Assembly: GCA_965246785.1 (NCBI GenBank)
Contig: CBDFFM010000004.1
Span: 62,001 to 126,000, forward strand
DNA from: UBA1952 sp965246785
GTDB taxonomy: Bacteria > Bacteroidota > Bacteroidia > Chitinophagales > Chitinophagaceae
Direction: 5' to 3'
Length of the DNA: 64,000 nucleotides
The notes beneath the pieces are model-generated. The model worked only from the letters and a program-made list of their open reading frames with translations, did not search any database and was not told the origin of the DNA. The position numbers were made by a program, and so were the translations under genes. Within the stretch, counting starts at the first letter, position 1, and each line of letters begins with the position of its first letter. Below are positions 1-7,252 of this stretch, piece by piece.

Positions 1-11
1 TGATTTCGGAT

Positions 12-407
12 TTACCGAACCTCAAACCACAATGGCGACTGGTCATTCCAGTCGCCATTGTAGTTAATGTATAGCTCTTCTCCGGCGAGTATGGGGCGGA
101 CGGTCTTGATGTACATCATGCGCGCATCGTAGTCCATGAAATACTCGCAATTGGAGGCAAAGGAGTGATTGTACAGGGAGAGATAGCCAAGCGCGACGCA
201 GCAGTCCTTCCGGCCTTCGGGCTGCCATTCGAAGATGTAGTCGTGCAGGAGCGTCTGATCTAAGCGCTTGCGGGCTTCTGCATCCATCACTATTACGGGT
301 GAGCATTCTACGACCACATCTGCTTCCAGCGCAATACCGGTAAAGATGCCCATTCCCTTGTCAGGACTTTCGGCGGTATAAAGGCAGGGCAGGATGAAGG
401 CTTCCAC
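12..407 (-). CDS. SET domain-containing protein
   Basis: This 131-residue protein is essentially a bare SET fold. Visible motifs are GMGIF near residue 18, the NHS motif at 80-82 (SET motif NHxxxxN-like) and GEELYINY at 109-116. SET proteins are mostly S-adenosylmethionine-dependent lysine methyltransferases, but bacterial single-domain members are largely uncharacterised and the target here cannot be inferred. The reading frame starts with GTG at 407, and no in-frame ATG lies close by. A near-consensus Bacteroidota -7 element (TTAATTTG) lies just upstream. It is divergent from the DPP-IV-like gene. The family assignment is good; the function is unknown. Confidence 0.8.
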   Translation of the reverse strand: MEAFILPCLYTAESPDKGMGIFTGIALEADVVVECSPVIVMDAEARKRLDQTLLHDYIFEWQPEGRKDCCVALGYLSLYNHSFASNCEYFMDYDARMMYIKTVRPILAGEELYINYNGDWNDQSPLWFEVR

Positions 408-473
408 ATCGGCAAATTAAGCCGCCGCGCGCCGGGTGAGAAAACGGGGCACGGCTATACAGGGGTCGCCGCC

Positions 474-481
474 TACTTTTG
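474..481 (+). promoter_or_regulatory. TAnnTTTG -7 promoter element
   Basis: TACTTTTG matches the Bacteroidota -7 consensus TAnnTTTG and lies 16 nt before the ATG at 498. No clear -33 TTG could be assigned. It is the likely promoter of the S9 peptidase gene. Confidence 0.45.
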
Positions 482-497
482 GCGCTTCATTCTCACC

Positions 498-2651
498 ATG
501 CGCAGCATTTTACTCTCCCTCCTCTTCATTTCGGCTACCGCCGCCTTCGCTCAGCACAATCTCATTACCCTTGAAGACATCTGGCGCGACGGCACCTTCA
601 CTGCCAAGTCCGTTCCGGGCTTCAACGCCTTGCCTGATGGCGAGCGTTATACCGAACTTATTGAGGAGGGCAGCGCCCACATCATTCGCGTAAAGACTTT
701 GCGCGACGGGAAGGAAGCACGGGTGCTCTACAAGGGCAGCCTGCCCGTGGATGATTACGCATTGAGCGCCGACGGCCGCCGTATGCTCTTGCTCACGGAG
801 AGCCAGAACATCTACCGCCGCTCCATACTTCATCACGTCTATGTATTGGATGTGAGTACTGGGAAAACAAGCCTGTTGGACTCCGCCAAAGTGCTTCACG
901 CCGGCTTTTCGCCGGACGGCAATAAGGTCGCATTCGTGAAAGACAACAACCTTTTCTATAAAGACCTCCTCACCAATAAAGTCACCGCCATTACCACCGA
1001 TGGCTTGCCCAATCACATCATTAACGGCAACTGCGACTGGGTGTATGAGGAAGAATTTGAGTTCACGCAGGCATATCAATGGAGCCCCGACAGCAAGTAC
1101 ATCGCTTACTACCGCTTTGACGAAAGCGCCGTGCCGGAATACACCATGACCGTTTACGACAGCCTTTACCCGACGCCCTATAAGTACAAGTATCCCAAGG
1201 CCGGCGAGCGCAATTCCACCGTCACCATTCGTGCGTACAACATGGCCGATGGCAAGACAAGCCTGCTTAACATCCTCAAGCCCGCTGAGGATGCCGACAT
1301 CTACATTCCGCGCATAAAATGGGCCGCCGCGAGCAGCCTTTGCATCTATAAGCTCAACCGCCACCAGAATCACCTCAATCTCCTCCTCGCCGACCTTTCC
1401 AAGAACACCATTACTTCCATCTATGACGAGAAAAATGCCGCCTTCATTGAGATAGGCGACAACCTGCGCTTCCTTCAGGATGGCAAGAGCATGGTCTTCA
1501 CCTCCGAGGTGGATGGCTGGAATCACCTCTACGTCTGGGAGTGGGCCACGCAGCGCCTTACGAAGCTGACGAAGGGCGACTTTGATGTGGATGCGCTCAT
1601 TGATGTCAATGAGGGAGCCAAAACCGTTTACTACACCGCCGCGCAGGCTTCTCCGCTCCAGCGCCAGCTCTACGCCGTGGGCTATTCCGGCGAGGTGACG
1701 CGCTGCCTCACGCCCGATTCCGGCACCCACGCCATCACGCCCATTGAGGGCGCGAAGTATTTCCTCGACCGGTATTCCCGCCTCAACGTTCCGCCCGTGT
1801 ATCGCCTTATTGATGCGCAGGGCAAGCTCGTACGCACGCTGGAAGACAACGCCCGCCTTGCCGCGCGCATGAAAGAATATGCGCTTGGCAAGATGGAATT
1901 CACGCAGGTGAAGGGCGATTCCGGCGTCCTCCTCAACGCATGGCGCATCCTGCCGCCCGGCTTCGACGCGACGAAGAAATACCCCGTGCTCATGTACCAA
2001 TACAGCGGGCCGGCTTCGCAGGAAGTGGCCGACCGCTTCCCCCTGCGCGACTACTTCTGGCATCAGATGCTGGCGCAGAAGGGCTACATCATCTACTGCG
2101 TGGATGGCACCGGAACGGGCTTCAGAGGGGAGGCTTTCAGGAAGAAAACATACCTGCAATTGGGCAGGTATGAAAGCGACGACCAGATTGCAGCCGCCCG
2201 CAGCATCGCCGCGCTGCCTTACGTGGACAAAGGGCGCATCGGCATCTGGGGTTGGAGCTTCGGCGGCTTTATGAGCGCCACCTGCATCATGAAAGGGGCC
2301 GATGTGTTTAAGATGGCGGTGGCCGTCGCCCCCGTTACCAACTGGCGCTACTACGACAATGTCTATACCGAGCGCTACATGCGCAAGCCGGCGGAGAATG
2401 CTGCCGGCTACGATGCCAATGCACCCGAGAAGATGGCCGCCCGGCTCAAGGGCCCCTTCCTCCTCATCCACGGCACCGGCGATGACAACGTGCATTTCCA
2501 GAACTCCGTCTCCCTCGTCAACAATCTGATTAAGGAGGGCAAGGCTTACGACTCGGAGTATTACCCTAACCGCGCGCACGGCATCTCCGGGGGCGGCACG
2601 AGGCTGCATTTGTACCGGCGGATGACCGATTTTATCCTGACGAACCTCTAA
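498..2651 (+). CDS. S9 family peptidase, dipeptidyl peptidase IV-like
   Basis: This 717-residue exported serine peptidase is predicted to remove N-terminal dipeptides in the periplasm or at the cell surface. Residues 1-18 form a signal peptide ending AFA. Residues about 30-490 form the DPP-IV N-terminal beta-propeller (it contains DWVYEEEF, the Glu-Glu motif that binds the substrate amino terminus in DPP-IV). The C-terminal alpha/beta hydrolase carries GWSFGG with nucleophile Ser587, Asp662 or Asp663 in GTGDDNVH, and His694 in RAHGI. The length is normal for the family. The gene stands alone between a divergent SET gene and a repeat-rich intergenic region. It may feed dipeptides to the POT transporters further along, which is inference only. 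Confidence 0.93.
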   Translation: MRSILLSLLFISATAAFAQHNLITLEDIWRDGTFTAKSVPGFNALPDGERYTELIEEGSAHIIRVKTLRDGKEARVLYKGSLPVDDYALSADGRRMLLLTESQNIYRRSILHHVYVLDVSTGKTSLLDSAKVLHAGFSPDGNKVAFVKDNNLFYKDLLTNKVTAITTDGLPNHIINGNCDWVYEEEFEFTQAYQWSPDSKYIAYYRFDESAVPEYTMTVYDSLYPTPYKYKYPKAGERNSTVTIRAYNMADGKTSLLNILKPAEDADIYIPRIKWAAASSLCIYKLNRHQNHLNLLLADLSKNTITSIYDEKNAAFIEIGDNLRFLQDGKSMVFTSEVDGWNHLYVWEWATQRLTKLTKGDFDVDALIDVNEGAKTVYYTAAQASPLQRQLYAVGYSGEVTRCLTPDSGTHAITPIEGAKYFLDRYSRLNVPPVYRLIDAQGKLVRTLEDNARLAARMKEYALGKMEFTQVKGDSGVLLNAWRILPPGFDATKKYPVLMYQYSGPASQEVADRFPLRDYFWHQMLAQKGYIIYCVDGTGTGFRGEAFRKKTYLQLGRYESDDQIAAARSIAALPYVDKGRIGIWGWSFGGFMSATCIMKGADVFKMAVAVAPVTNWRYYDNVYTERYMRKPAENAAGYDANAPEKMAARLKGPFLLIHGTGDDNVHFQNSVSLVNNLIKEGKAYDSEYYPNRAHGISGGGTRLHLYRRMTDFILTNL

Positions 2652-2669
2652 TAGAAGCCGCCGAAGGGC

Positions 2670-2911
2670 ATTTGAGGAGCGCCGTACATGATTTGGGGGC
2701 CGCCGGACATCATTTGGGAAGCGCCGATGGTCATTTGGGGCCCGCCGTACATGATTTGGAAGCCGCCGTTGGTCATTTGGGAGCCGCCGTTGGCGATTTG
2801 GGAAGCGCCGTATATGATTTGGAAAGTCAAATGACCAACGGCGCGTCTCAAATCGCCAACGGCGCGTTTCAAATGATGTACAGCGCATCCCAAATGACCA
2901 TCGGCGCTTAC
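2670..2911. repeat. 21-bp tandem repeat with internal orientation switch
   Basis: Seven and a half head-to-tail copies of a 21-bp unit beginning ATTTGGGAAGCGCCG lie at 2670, 2691, 2712, 2733, 2754, 2775, 2796 and 2817 (partial). Four copies in the opposite orientation, beginning CAAATGACCAACGGCGCG, follow at 2828, 2849, 2870 and 2891. The whole block can fold into a long imperfect hairpin. Because the period is divisible by three, both strands stay open in frame and encode heptapeptide repeats. I see no convincing start or signal for a real protein. It lies between the convergent 3' ends of the S9 peptidase and MFS genes. Confidence 0.9.
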
Positions 2912-2942
2912 CGAAAGACAATAGCTGAAGCCCACCTAAGCT

Positions 2943-3079
2943 ATTGTCATCCTGAACGGAGTTTCGCGAAGCGTTATAGGGTGAAGGAACCGTATGAGAC
3001 GAGCACAGACTATCCGGTAAAGAAGCATACAGTTCCTTCATTACACAACGCTGCGCGAAGTTTCGTTCAGGATGACAAT
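2943..3079. repeat. 137-bp near-perfect palindromic intergenic element
   Basis: The left arm at 2943-2975 begins ATTGTCATCCTGAACGG. It is matched in reverse complement by the right arm at 3047-3079, which ends CGTTCAGGATGACAAT. Inner arms (GTGAAGGAACCGTATG and CATACAGTTCCTTCAT) extend the pairing. The element has the form of a miniature inverted-repeat or REP-like element and encodes nothing visible. Together with the 21-bp repeats it fills the 2652-3126 gene-free stretch. Confidence 0.85.
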
Positions 3080-3126
3080 GTTGTGCGAGCAGCACATTAT
3101 CATCAGCTTCCAGACACCTGTAACAC

Positions 3127-4389
3127 TCAATTCTCCAGCTTCAATTTGCGCAAGCGCGGCGCAGCAAACCACGTAATGCCGGCAACAAGCAGCGTCATAC
3201 ATCCCCCAAAGACTACCGCAGGCACCGGGCCCATCCACTTCGCGGTAAAGCCGCTCTCCACCTCGCCCAATTCGTTGGAGGAAGAGATGAACATCGTGTT
3301 CACCGCCGCCACACGCCCGCGCATCTCATCTGGCGTGTAAAGCTGCAAAACCGTGCTGCGAATCACCACACTTACGGCGTCAAAAGCGCCGCTCGCCATC
3401 AGCATAAACAGCGAAAGTGGAAAGGAGCGCGAGATCCCGAAGATGATGATAGAAATCCCGAAGCCGCCGATGCAGAGCAGGAGCTTGGTGCCGGGATTCG
3501 TACGCAAAGGCCGGTTAGCAAAAATGAAGAACATGCCGATGGCCCCGATGCCCGGCGCCGCCCGCAGCCATCCGAAGGCAATCTCCTTCCACTCCGCCGG
3601 GATGTGGAGCACCGTATCTACATAAGCAGGCAAGAGGGCAGTGGCTCCGCCAAAGAGCACGGCAAACATATCCAGCATGAGGGCGGCAAGAATGATTTGG
3701 GTAGAAAAGACGAAGCGCAGGCCCTGCTGCAGGCTCTGGAGGATCGGCTCCTTTTCCCGCTTCATCACGGCTTGTTTTGGAATGCCGAGAATGCCGGTGA
3801 GTGCCACGCCAATTAGCAACAGCACCGCCGCAAGGCTGCCGCTAATGCTGATGCCCGCAATGAGAAAGCCCGCGAGCAAAGGCCCGACAATAGCGCCCAA
3901 TTGCCACGACGAAGAGCTCCAGGTGCCGGCATTGAGCAGGTGCCTGCGCGGCACAATCAGCCCCAGCATAGCAAAGGTGGCCGGAGAGATAAATGCCCGC
4001 AGCGCGCCGCCGATAAAGATGCCCGCATAGATGAGATGCACGATGCCGGTATTGGTCAATCCATGCGTAATGACCGGCAGCGAAAGTGAGATGAAAGCAA
4101 GGCTAAGTGCGAGATACGCCAACATGCACGTGAGAATCATTGTCCGCTTCTCCCGCTGGTCCACAAAGTGCCCGGAGATAAGCGAGAAGCCAATGGCGGG
4201 AATGGCCTCAAAAAGCCCAAGCAGACCGACACTCGCCACATCATGCGTAAGCTGATAGACCCAATAGACAATGACGGTAGTCTGCATATTGAGGGCCATA
4301 ATGAGGAAGAAGCGCACGGTAAGGTGCCGCCGGAAAAGTGGCAGGCGCAGCGAACGGTTCTTAAGAAGGAAGCGGGAGTAGCGGGACAA
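3127..4389 (-). CDS. MFS transporter
   Basis: This 420-residue integral membrane protein has about 12 hydrophobic segments, typical of the DHA3/enterobactin-exporter-like branch of the major facilitator superfamily. The motif GHFVDQREKR near residue 73 is the conserved loop 2-3 GxxxDRxxRR signature. The frame begins with a TTG at 4389. A perfect TAnnTTTG (4397-4404) ending seven nucleotides upstream supports this start. The substrate is unknown; this branch usually exports drugs or siderophores. It is divergent from the MacB-like permease. Confidence 0.85.
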   Translation of the reverse strand: MSRYSRFLLKNRSLRLPLFRRHLTVRFFLIMALNMQTTVIVYWVYQLTHDVASVGLLGLFEAIPAIGFSLISGHFVDQREKRTMILTCMLAYLALSLAFISLSLPVITHGLTNTGIVHLIYAGIFIGGALRAFISPATFAMLGLIVPRRHLLNAGTWSSSSWQLGAIVGPLLAGFLIAGISISGSLAAVLLLIGVALTGILGIPKQAVMKREKEPILQSLQQGLRFVFSTQIILAALMLDMFAVLFGGATALLPAYVDTVLHIPAEWKEIAFGWLRAAPGIGAIGMFFIFANRPLRTNPGTKLLLCIGGFGISIIIFGISRSFPLSLFMLMASGAFDAVSVVIRSTVLQLYTPDEMRGRVAAVNTMFISSSNELGEVESGFTAKWMGPVPAVVFGGCMTLLVAGITWFAAPRLRKLKLEN

Positions 4390-4396
4390 GGTGGGG

Positions 4397-4404
4397 CAAA
4401 CTTA
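4397..4404 (-). promoter_or_regulatory. TAnnTTTG -7 element of the MFS gene
   Basis: On the minus strand the sequence reads TAAGTTTG and ends seven nucleotides before the TTG start at 4389, leaving almost no 5' leader. It is one of several promoter-to-start arrangements of this kind in the window. Confidence 0.5.
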
Positions 4405-4409
4405 GCCCA

Positions 4410-4442
4410 AAACCTTCCAGGTCTTTAAGACCTGGAAGGTTT
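4410..4442. repeat. 33-nt palindrome between divergent promoters
   Basis: The sequence AAACCTTCCAGGTCTT is followed by its reverse complement around a single central T. It sits between the two divergent TAnnTTTG elements at 4397-4404 and 4451-4458. It could be an operator shared by the MFS and permease genes, or a copy of a dispersed palindrome. Confidence 0.75.
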
Positions 4443-4450
4443 ACCACGCC

Positions 4451-4458
4451 TACATTTG
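4451..4458 (+). promoter_or_regulatory. TAnnTTTG -7 element of the ABC permease gene
   Basis: TACATTTG ends seven nucleotides before the ATG at 4466, so the transcript would begin almost at the start codon. Confidence 0.5.
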
Positions 4459-4465
4459 TGCGCAC

Positions 4466-5725
4466 ATGGCCTTCAGCAGCGGCATCATCAGTACCTCCAT
4501 CACGCAGGCCTTTGGCGAGCTGCGCAGTAATCGCCTGCGCACCACGCTCTCCCTCTCCGGCATCGCCATCGGCATCTTCTGCATCGTAGCGGTGCTGGCC
4601 GTGCTCAACAGCATGGAGCGCAAAATCCGCAGCAACATGTCGTCCCTCGGCTCCGATGTGCTCTACATCAACCGCAAGCCCTGGATACCGGAAGGCGGCG
4701 AGTACAAGTGGTGGGAATACCTGCAGCGCCGGCCTATATCTCTACAGGAACTGCGCGGCGTAATGCAGAATGTGCCGGGCATAGGCATTGCCACGCTCTG
4801 CTATCCGAAGGGCGGCGCAGACATCAAGAGCGGCAGCGAAGAAGTGAAAGGCGTAACGGTCTATGCCGTAACGCCCGGCTTTGACCGCATCCAGAACGTA
4901 GAGATTGGGGCGGGCCGCTACCTCGGCCCGGCAGAACTGGAGACGGGCAGCAGCAGCGCCGTGATAGGGCATGAGGTGGCGGAGTCGCTCTTTAGCACGC
5001 GCGAGGCGGTGGGCAAGAGCATCCGCATTGCGGGACGCGCCTTCGCCATTGCAGGCGTGCTGAAAAAGGAAGGCGAGAATATGGCGGGCTTCAACTTTGA
5101 TAATGCAGTAATCATCTCCTATGCCACCGCCTCGGCGCTCTTTGACACCCATTCGCTGGATTGGAACAACGACCCGATTATGATGCTCAAACCCAAGCCC
5201 GGCGTGCCGGTAGATGAGCTGAAGGATGAAGTCACGGGCGTGCTGCGCACGATGCGCAAAGTGCGGCCCGGCGCAAAGCCGGATTTTTCGGTCAATCAGT
5301 TGTCGCAGGTATCCGAAAAGCTTGGGGCTATATTCGGCGTCATCAACGCCATCGGCGGAACGATAGGTGCATTCTCGCTGCTGGTCGGAGCATTCGGGAT
5401 TGCCAACATTATGTTCGTAACCGTGCGGGAGCGGACGAAGGTGATTGGATTGAAGAAGGCGATTGGAGCACGGCGCTCGGTTATTCTCACGGAATTTCTA
5501 GTGGAAGCCATCACGCTGTGCATCATTGGCGGGGCAGTGGGAATTTTCCTCGTGTTTCTGCTCGGCTTGGGCCTGACATACGGCGCGGATTTTCCGGTAA
5601 GCCTATCCATGAAGAATGTGATTTTCGGCGTCGGCATCTCGGCGGTTGTGGGTACGATTGCGGGCATCATTCCAGCCATTACTGCCTCCCGCCTTGACCC
5701 GGTTGTAGCTATCCGCACAACTTAG
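4466..5725 (+). CDS. ABC transporter permease, MacB/FtsX family
   Basis: This 419-residue inner-membrane protein has the MacB layout. One N-terminal transmembrane helix (about residues 20-45) is followed by a large periplasmic MacB_PCD-like domain (about 50-270). Three C-terminal helices belong to the FtsX domain, where IMFVTVRERTKVIGLKKAIGA is the typical cytoplasmic loop contacting the ATPase. Such permeases use mechanotransmission to export antibiotics, lipoproteins or peptides. No ATPase partner is encoded beside it, so it must borrow one from elsewhere. Substrate unknown. Confidence 0.88.
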   Translation: MAFSSGIISTSITQAFGELRSNRLRTTLSLSGIAIGIFCIVAVLAVLNSMERKIRSNMSSLGSDVLYINRKPWIPEGGEYKWWEYLQRRPISLQELRGVMQNVPGIGIATLCYPKGGADIKSGSEEVKGVTVYAVTPGFDRIQNVEIGAGRYLGPAELETGSSSAVIGHEVAESLFSTREAVGKSIRIAGRAFAIAGVLKKEGENMAGFNFDNAVIISYATASALFDTHSLDWNNDPIMMLKPKPGVPVDELKDEVTGVLRTMRKVRPGAKPDFSVNQLSQVSEKLGAIFGVINAIGGTIGAFSLLVGAFGIANIMFVTVRERTKVIGLKKAIGARRSVILTEFLVEAITLCIIGGAVGIFLVFLLGLGLTYGADFPVSLSMKNVIFGVGISAVVGTIAGIIPAITASRLDPVVAIRTT

Positions 5726-5734
5726 CCGCGCCAT

Positions 5735-5742
5735 TATCTTTA
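5735..5742 (+). promoter_or_regulatory. TAnnTTTR element before the phosphoribosyltransferase
   Basis: TATCTTTA ends four nucleotides before the ATG at 5747. Transcription from it would give a leaderless or nearly leaderless mRNA. Confidence 0.4.
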
Positions 5743-5746
5743 ACGC

Positions 5747-6256
5747 ATGAACGCTACGACATCCGCCACGCGCGTGCCCATCTTAGACGCCGCCCGCATT
5801 GAGCGGAAGCTGCTGCGGATGGCCTGGCAGGTATGGGAGCACAACAGCAGCCGCACATCGGTAACGTTGGTAGGCATTGCGGATAATGGTGAGCACATCG
5901 CGAGGCGGCTGGCGGCACACCTGAAAGCTATCAGCCCGCTGCAAGTGCAGGTGCTACGCTTAGATCTGAACAAGAAAAGCCCGCTGGACGAACCCATCAA
6001 TCTGAGCGGCACAATCAACGACAGTTCGCTCGTGCTGGTGGATGACGTAGCGAACTCCGGAAAAACGCTGCTCTACGCTATAAAGCCGCTAATGGAAACC
6101 GGCCCCGAGCAAATCCTACTGGCGGTATTAGTGGACAGAAAGCACAAAGCTTTCCCCGTAACGCCCGACGTCATCGGCCAGCGCGTAGCGACGACTTTGC
6201 AGGAGAATATTCTGGTAACGATAGAAGGTGACAACATAGCGGCATATCTGGAATGA
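5747..6256 (+). CDS. Phosphoribosyltransferase family protein (PyrR-like)
   Basis: This 169-residue protein has a type I phosphoribosyltransferase fold. The PRPP-binding loop VLVDDVANSGKT lies at residues 96-107. An N-terminal part resembling PyrR (RIERKLLRMAWQVWEHN) precedes VTLVGIADNG at 39-47. PyrR proteins are uracil phosphoribosyltransferases and, in Firmicutes, attenuators of pyrimidine genes. No pyr genes are adjacent here, so a regulatory role is not supported. It follows the ABC permease by 21 bp and precedes the isoaspartyl peptidase by 37 bp. Confidence 0.85.
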   Translation: MNATTSATRVPILDAARIERKLLRMAWQVWEHNSSRTSVTLVGIADNGEHIARRLAAHLKAISPLQVQVLRLDLNKKSPLDEPINLSGTINDSSLVLVDDVANSGKTLLYAIKPLMETGPEQILLAVLVDRKHKAFPVTPDVIGQRVATTLQENILVTIEGDNIAAYLE

Positions 6257-6293
6257 CCGCACACAACCGTCCAACAACTTTCCAACCAAGTCC

Positions 6294-7244
6294 ATGACAA
6301 CCCTTGTAATCCACGGCGGAGCCGGCAACATTACCCCGGCCATTATGAACGCATCGCAGGAAGCGCAGTACCGCGCCGGATTGCAAGCAGCCCTGGATGC
6401 TGGCTATGATGCGTTAGAGCGTGGCGGCACTGCAATGGATGCCGTAGTGAAAGCGATTGTGACGCTGGAAGACAACCCGCTCTTCAACGCAGGCCGCGGC
6501 TCTGTCTTCACAAAAAAAGGCTTGCACGAGATGGACGCCGCTGTCATGGACGGCTACGACCTGAGCGCAGGGGCGGTGGCGGGCGTGCGCAACATCCGCA
6601 ACCCCATTAAGCTGGCAAGAGAAGTGATGCTGCGCAGCGGCCACGTCTTCCTGAGCGGAAAAGGGGCGAATGAGTTTGCATTGAAGCAAGGCATGGATTT
6701 GGCGCACGACGACTACTTCTTCAACCAAGACCGTTACGACCAATGGGTGGAAATCCGCGACTCGGACTTTTATCAATTAGACCATAAAGCCGACAATCTC
6801 AAAGGCGCGATTCCCAAAACCTCCGACCATAAATTCGGCACAGTAGGCGCGGTGGCGTGCGATGCGCAGGGCAATATCGCCGGAGGCACCTCCACCGGCG
6901 GCATGACTAACAAGCGCTTCGGCCGCATTGGTGACAGCCCGGTAGTCGGCGCTGGCACTTACGCCAACAACAAGACCTGCGCCATCTCCTGCACCGGCCA
7001 CGGCGAGCCGTTTTTACGCGCGGTGGCTGCGTATGATGTAAGCTGCCTGATAGAATACGCCGGCCTGTCGCTTCAGGAAGCCTGTGACCGGGTGGTAAAA
7101 GATAAACTGGTGAAGATGGGCGGCGAAGGCGGCATGATAGCCGTGAACGCGCAGGGCGAGCATGTGTTCTGCTTCAACTCAGCGGGGATGTACCGGGGTG
7201 TGCGCAACTCGGCTGGGGTGGAAGAGGTAGCCTTTTACGGTTAA
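6294..7244 (+). CDS. Isoaspartyl peptidase / L-asparaginase (Ntn-hydrolase)
   Basis: This 316-residue member of the plant-type asparaginase family is made as a proenzyme that cleaves itself to expose an N-terminal threonine. HGGAG lies at residues 7-11. The cleavage-site nucleophile is Thr183 in GTVGAVACD, and the substrate-binding GGMTNKRFGRIGD follows. It releases aspartate from isoaspartyl dipeptides and can hydrolyse asparagine. There is no clear signal peptide, so it is probably cytoplasmic. It converges with the downstream E1 gene, with eight bases between the stop codons. Confidence 0.93.
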   Translation: MTTLVIHGGAGNITPAIMNASQEAQYRAGLQAALDAGYDALERGGTAMDAVVKAIVTLEDNPLFNAGRGSVFTKKGLHEMDAAVMDGYDLSAGAVAGVRNIRNPIKLAREVMLRSGHVFLSGKGANEFALKQGMDLAHDDYFFNQDRYDQWVEIRDSDFYQLDHKADNLKGAIPKTSDHKFGTVGAVACDAQGNIAGGTSTGGMTNKRFGRIGDSPVVGAGTYANNKTCAISCTGHGEPFLRAVAAYDVSCLIEYAGLSLQEACDRVVKDKLVKMGGEGGMIAVNAQGEHVFCFNSAGMYRGVRNSAGVEEVAFYG

Positions 7245-7252
7245 TCCATGCA

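Noticed and set aside
2670..2911. Regular 21-bp repeats considered as a CRISPR array
   Set aside because: There are no spacers of unique sequence between units, the units are contiguous, the second half is inverted, and no cas genes are nearby.
2648..2935. Possible repeat protein encoded by the 21-bp units on the minus strand
   Set aside because: The frame is open only because the period is divisible by three; there is no start signal, promoter or signal peptide, and the other strand is equally open.
510..3095. Very long open frame on the minus strand opposite the S9 peptidase gene
   Set aside because: It mirrors the codon structure of the peptidase gene, which has clear catalytic motifs; the opposing frame shows no domain or signal.
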